From assembly GCA_947306035.1 (NCBI GenBank), contig CAMZFG010000073.1, forward strand, positions 1 through 5,846: a stretch of 5,846 nucleotides of DNA. The letters are read 5' to 3'. Each line of letters begins with the position of its first letter. Position 1 is the first letter of the stretch. The stretch comes from an uncultured Clostridia bacterium. Lineage in GTDB: Bacteria; Bacillota; Clostridia; Oscillospirales; CAG-272. Below are positions 1 through 5,846 of this stretch, one piece after another. The notes under the pieces are model-generated. The model had not been told where the DNA came from. It did no database searches and saw only the letters and a list, made by a program, of their open reading frames with translations. The position numbers and the translations under genes were made by a program.

Positions 1-378
1 GCCTACGCCTATCTCGGCGACGTGACCGACTCGGTGACGGGCGACAAGGCGGCGCAGAAGTTTGAGGACGATTACCTCGAAGAACTGTTTGCCGAACTGA
101 AAACGCTCGGCTTTGACGCCGTCACGTTCATGCCCACGCGCAACACGGCGGCGCAGCTCGACCGCGTCATGGGCCTGTGCCGCGCGTACGGCTTTTTCCA
201 GATCAGCGGCGAGGATATCAACTCCCCGCGCCAGTCGTTCATCTGCCATGCCTACGAGGACCCGCGCTACAGCCACCTGATCGACGCCGCTTTCTCCCTG
301 ATCGGCTACGAGAACGCCGCCACCGCCGACGTCGGAAAGGCCATGAAAGAGTACGCCTATATTTTTGCGAACCGATAA
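1..378 (+). CDS. C-terminal part of a PHP-domain-like protein (5' end outside window)
   Basis: The frame is open from the first base and ends at TAA 376-378, so 125 C-terminal residues are visible. The reading begins AYAYLGDVTDSVTGDK and continues through FEDDYLEELF, a segment AVTFMPTRNTAAQLDRV, and FFQISGEDINSPRQSF. From memory this resembles the C-terminal half of clostridial proteins annotated as PHP-domain phosphoesterases, which are metal-dependent hydrolases related to histidinol phosphatase. The metal-binding histidine motifs near the N-terminus of that family are not in view, so catalytic competence cannot be judged. The in-frame GTG at 22 is not taken as the start, because the family-like sequence continues upstream of it without interruption and no Shine-Dalgarno site precedes it. 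A strong terminator begins about 10 nt after the stop, so this is the last gene of its transcript. The coding assignment is firm; the family name is less certain. Confidence 0.72.
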   Translation, partial: AYAYLGDVTDSVTGDKAAQKFEDDYLEELFAELKTLGFDAVTFMPTRNTAAQLDRVMGLCRAYGFFQISGEDINSPRQSFICHAYEDPRYSHLIDAAFSLIGYENAATADVGKAMKEYAYIFANR

Positions 379-387
379 CGATATAAC

Positions 388-416
388 AAAAAAGCCCCCG
401 CACGGGGGCTTTTTTT
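388..416. terminator. Bidirectional intrinsic terminator
   Basis: Six A residues (388-393) lead into GCCCCC (394-399), a GCAC loop (400-403), GGGGGC (404-409) and seven T residues (410-416). The stem is GC-rich with a U-tract on either strand. On the plus strand it follows the TAA at 376-378 by about 10 nt. On the minus strand it begins two bases after the CCA end of the tRNA-Lys. It therefore probably stops convergent transcription of both genes. Confidence 0.93.
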
Positions 417-418
417 GC

Positions 419-494
419 TGGTGCTCCTGCGGAGACTCGAACTCCGGACACCTTGATTAAAAGTCAAGTGCTCTACCATCTGAGCTACAGGGGC
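419..494 (-). tRNA. tRNA-Lys (anticodon UUU), CCA encoded
   Basis: Read on the minus strand from 494 to 419, this is a complete 76-nt cloverleaf. It has acceptor strand GCCCCTG, TA, D-stem GCTC/GAGC around an AGATGGTA loop, anticodon stem CTTGA/TCAAG with loop CTTTTAA (anticodon TTT), variable loop GTGTC, T-stem CGGAG/CTCCG with loop TTCGAGT, acceptor strand CAGGAGC, discriminator A (422) and encoded CCA (419-421). All stems pair perfectly except the third acceptor pair, which is C3 against A70 (positions 492 and 425). A near-consensus promoter sits just upstream and a terminator just downstream, so it looks like a single-tRNA transcription unit. The anticodon makes lysine the clear assignment. 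Confidence 0.96.
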
Positions 495-511
495 GCATTT
501 CGCACTTGTTT

Positions 512-5170
<4,659 letters not shown>

Positions 5171-5217
5171 CGCCGCAAACCGTCGCAGCATCGCAACGGA
5201 AAGCCGAGACGCCCCCG

Positions 5218-5348
5218 GCCTTCCCCCACCCGGGGGAAGGGGGACCGCCGAAGGCGGGGGATGAGGGCGACTGACCTTAAAGTAAAAAAGCAACACACCC
5301 TCATCCGCCTCGCGTTCGCTCGGCACCTTCCCCCGTGAGGGGGAAGGC
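5218..5348. repeat. Pair of inverted hairpin-forming intergenic repeats
   Basis: The left arm (5218-5269) and the right arm (5296-5348) are diverged copies of one roughly 52-nt unit in opposite orientations, separated by a 26-nt AT-richer spacer (5270-5295). Read outside-in, both begin GCCTTCCCCC and end GATGAGGG, with a more variable middle. Each arm contains its own 9-bp hairpin, CCTTCCCCC with GGGGGAAGG: 5219-5227 with 5232-5240 (loop ACCC), and 5326-5334 with 5339-5347 (loop GTGA). The left arm has a further CCGCC-GAA-GGCGG hairpin at 5245-5257. The pair lies in the 259-nt non-coding stretch between the ABC-F stop and the next gene, upstream of the operon terminator, so it would be transcribed into the 3' UTR. 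Similar CCTTCCCCC/GGGGGAAGG units are, from memory, common between genes in gut Clostridia. No transposase or clear target duplication is visible. Nothing else is recognisable in 5171-5217 or 5349-5390. Confidence 0.82.
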
Positions 5349-5390
5349 TGATAAGCAACGGGGCCCGGCGAAAGAGATCTCGATGAATAG

Positions 5391-5418
5391 AAAAAAGCCC
5401 CCGAACGGGGGCTTTTTT
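5391..5418. terminator. Bidirectional intrinsic terminator
   Basis: Six A residues (5391-5396), GCCCCCG (5397-5403), AA, CGGGGGC (5406-5412) and six T residues (5413-5418) form an almost perfect palindrome. On the plus strand it ends the ligA/ABC-F transcript after the repeat pair. On the minus strand it lies about 11 nt past the stop codon at 5430 of the small membrane protein gene. It shares both arms with the terminator at 388-416 and differs mainly in the loop. Confidence 0.94.
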
Positions 5419-5429
5419 CATGGAAATCG

Positions 5430-5693
5430 TTATTCCCAGGGTTTTACTTTTATTCGGCCATAAAGCCAAAAGCAAACGATGCCAAGGATAAAAGTGACAA
5501 CCAAACCGATATAAACTGCGACAATAAAGGACATGCCCCTGTTTGCGAAAAGTTCTGCAAGGGTGGAAAACAGCGGAGGATAGATGTCAACATACAAAAC
5601 CGCTAATGCCACCAGTAAGAGCATCACCAGCACAAAAAAGACACCTGCGCCAAACAACAATACCCGGATGCACTTTTTGGCTTTTATGCTCAT
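5430..5693 (-). CDS. Small two-helix membrane protein of unknown function
   Basis: This 87-residue protein begins with a basic N-terminus (MSIKAKKCIR). It has a hydrophobic helix at about residues 11-34, a loop DIYPPLFSTLAELFANRG (about 36-53), a second hydrophobic helix at about 55-78, and a basic tail GRIKVKPWE. The positive-inside rule suggests a hairpin with both ends in the cytoplasm. I do not recognise the family. The ATG at 5693 has AGGGAG eight bases upstream, which supports translation. The upstream gene on the same strand ends 40 nt before it, so the two may form an operon, and a terminator follows directly. The DNA is clearly less GC-rich than ligA: a hand count of 5461-5640 gives about 43 percent, against 73 percent in 1621-1680. 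This hints at a different origin. With two helices and a short length it could be an accessory subunit or a holin-like protein, but nothing specific supports either. Confidence 0.75.
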   Translation of the reverse strand: MSIKAKKCIRVLLFGAGVFFVLVMLLLVALAVLYVDIYPPLFSTLAELFANRGMSFIVAVYIGLVVTFILGIVCFWLYGRIKVKPWE

Positions 5694-5733
5694 AAAGTAC
5701 TCTCCCTACCTTTCAAGGCTTTCATTTTGGCAA

Positions 5734-5846
5734 TCATTCTTTCTCTTTGACCAAAATCAAATCATTCGCATAAGGCAAGGACAGGATCCAGTCGCACAGG
5801 GTGTGCCACTCGGCCAGTTTGTGGTTTTTGCGCGCGTAGTACATGC
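5734..5846 (-). CDS. C-terminal fragment of an unrecognised protein (5' end outside window)
   Basis: On the minus strand an open frame enters from the right edge and stops at TGA 5736-5734. Its last 36 residues start MYYARKNHKLAEWHTLCDWI and continue through LPYANDLILVKEKE. The ATG at 5844-5842 may be an internal methionine, since the frame continues to the edge and no upstream sequence is available to test a start. The fragment is soluble-looking, with amphipathic and aromatic residues and an acidic/basic end. The gene reads in the same direction as the two-helix membrane protein gene and ends 40 nt before it, with no terminator-like hairpin seen between, so co-transcription is likely. The family is not recognised and too little is visible to assign a function. 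Confidence 0.55.
   Translation of the reverse strand, partial: MYYARKNHKLAEWHTLCDWILSLPYANDLILVKEKE

Noticed and set aside
5193..5361. GCAACGG at 5193-5199 and 5355-5361 as a target-site duplication flanking the repeat pair.
   Set aside because: The two copies are not adjacent to the repeat ends (18 nt and 6 nt away), so the seven-base match is probably chance.
5710..5765. Possible minus-strand promoter (TTGATT followed by AATGAT at 16 nt) for the small membrane protein gene.
   Set aside because: The -10 match is weak (four of six), it overlaps the 3' end of the upstream gene, and co-transcription is the simpler explanation.

Overview
The window looks like a piece of chromosome from a Gram-positive bacterium of the Clostridia, probably a high-GC Oscillospiraceae/Ruminococcaceae-type gut lineage. 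This is inferred from the GC-rich coding style, consensus sigma-A promoters (TTGACA, 17 nt, TATAAT), G-rich Shine-Dalgarno sites, a tRNA-Lys with encoded CCA, and the protein types. No species can be named from the sequence alone.

Layout from left to right. (1) Positions 1-378, plus strand: the C-terminal end of a protein that resembles clostridial PHP-domain phosphoesterases; its start lies outside the window. (2) Positions 388-416: a symmetrical, bidirectional terminator. It ends the plus-strand gene and also a convergent tRNA-Lys(UUU) at 419-494 on the minus strand, which has its own near-consensus promoter at 512-540. (3) Positions 582-1079, minus strand: a small flavodoxin-fold protein. 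(4) Positions 1080-1259: a divergent intergenic region with a minus-strand extended -10 promoter for the flavodoxin-like gene and a perfect-consensus plus-strand promoter for the next operon. (5) Positions 1260-5170, plus strand: a two-gene operon of the NAD-dependent DNA ligase ligA and an ABC-F ATPase, overlapping by four bases (ATGA). (6) Positions 5171-5429: a non-coding tail with two inverted copies of a hairpin-forming repeat, then a second bidirectional terminator almost identical to the first. (7) Positions 5430-5846, minus strand: an AT-richer stretch with a small two-helix membrane protein of unknown function and, upstream of it, the 3' end of another unrecognised gene.

How the genes relate: ligA seals nicks in replication and repair, and the ABC-F protein is probably a soluble ribosome-associated translation factor. 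They share a promoter, but no direct functional link is evident. The tRNA and the flavodoxin-like gene are separate units on the other strand, although no clear terminator separates them. The right end differs in base composition and may be accessory DNA.

Most of the window is ordinary housekeeping sequence, and I found no convincing new multi-gene system. The items most worth a second look are the inverted repeat pair, the C-A mismatch in the tRNA-Lys acceptor stem, and the unidentified AT-richer gene pair at the right edge.
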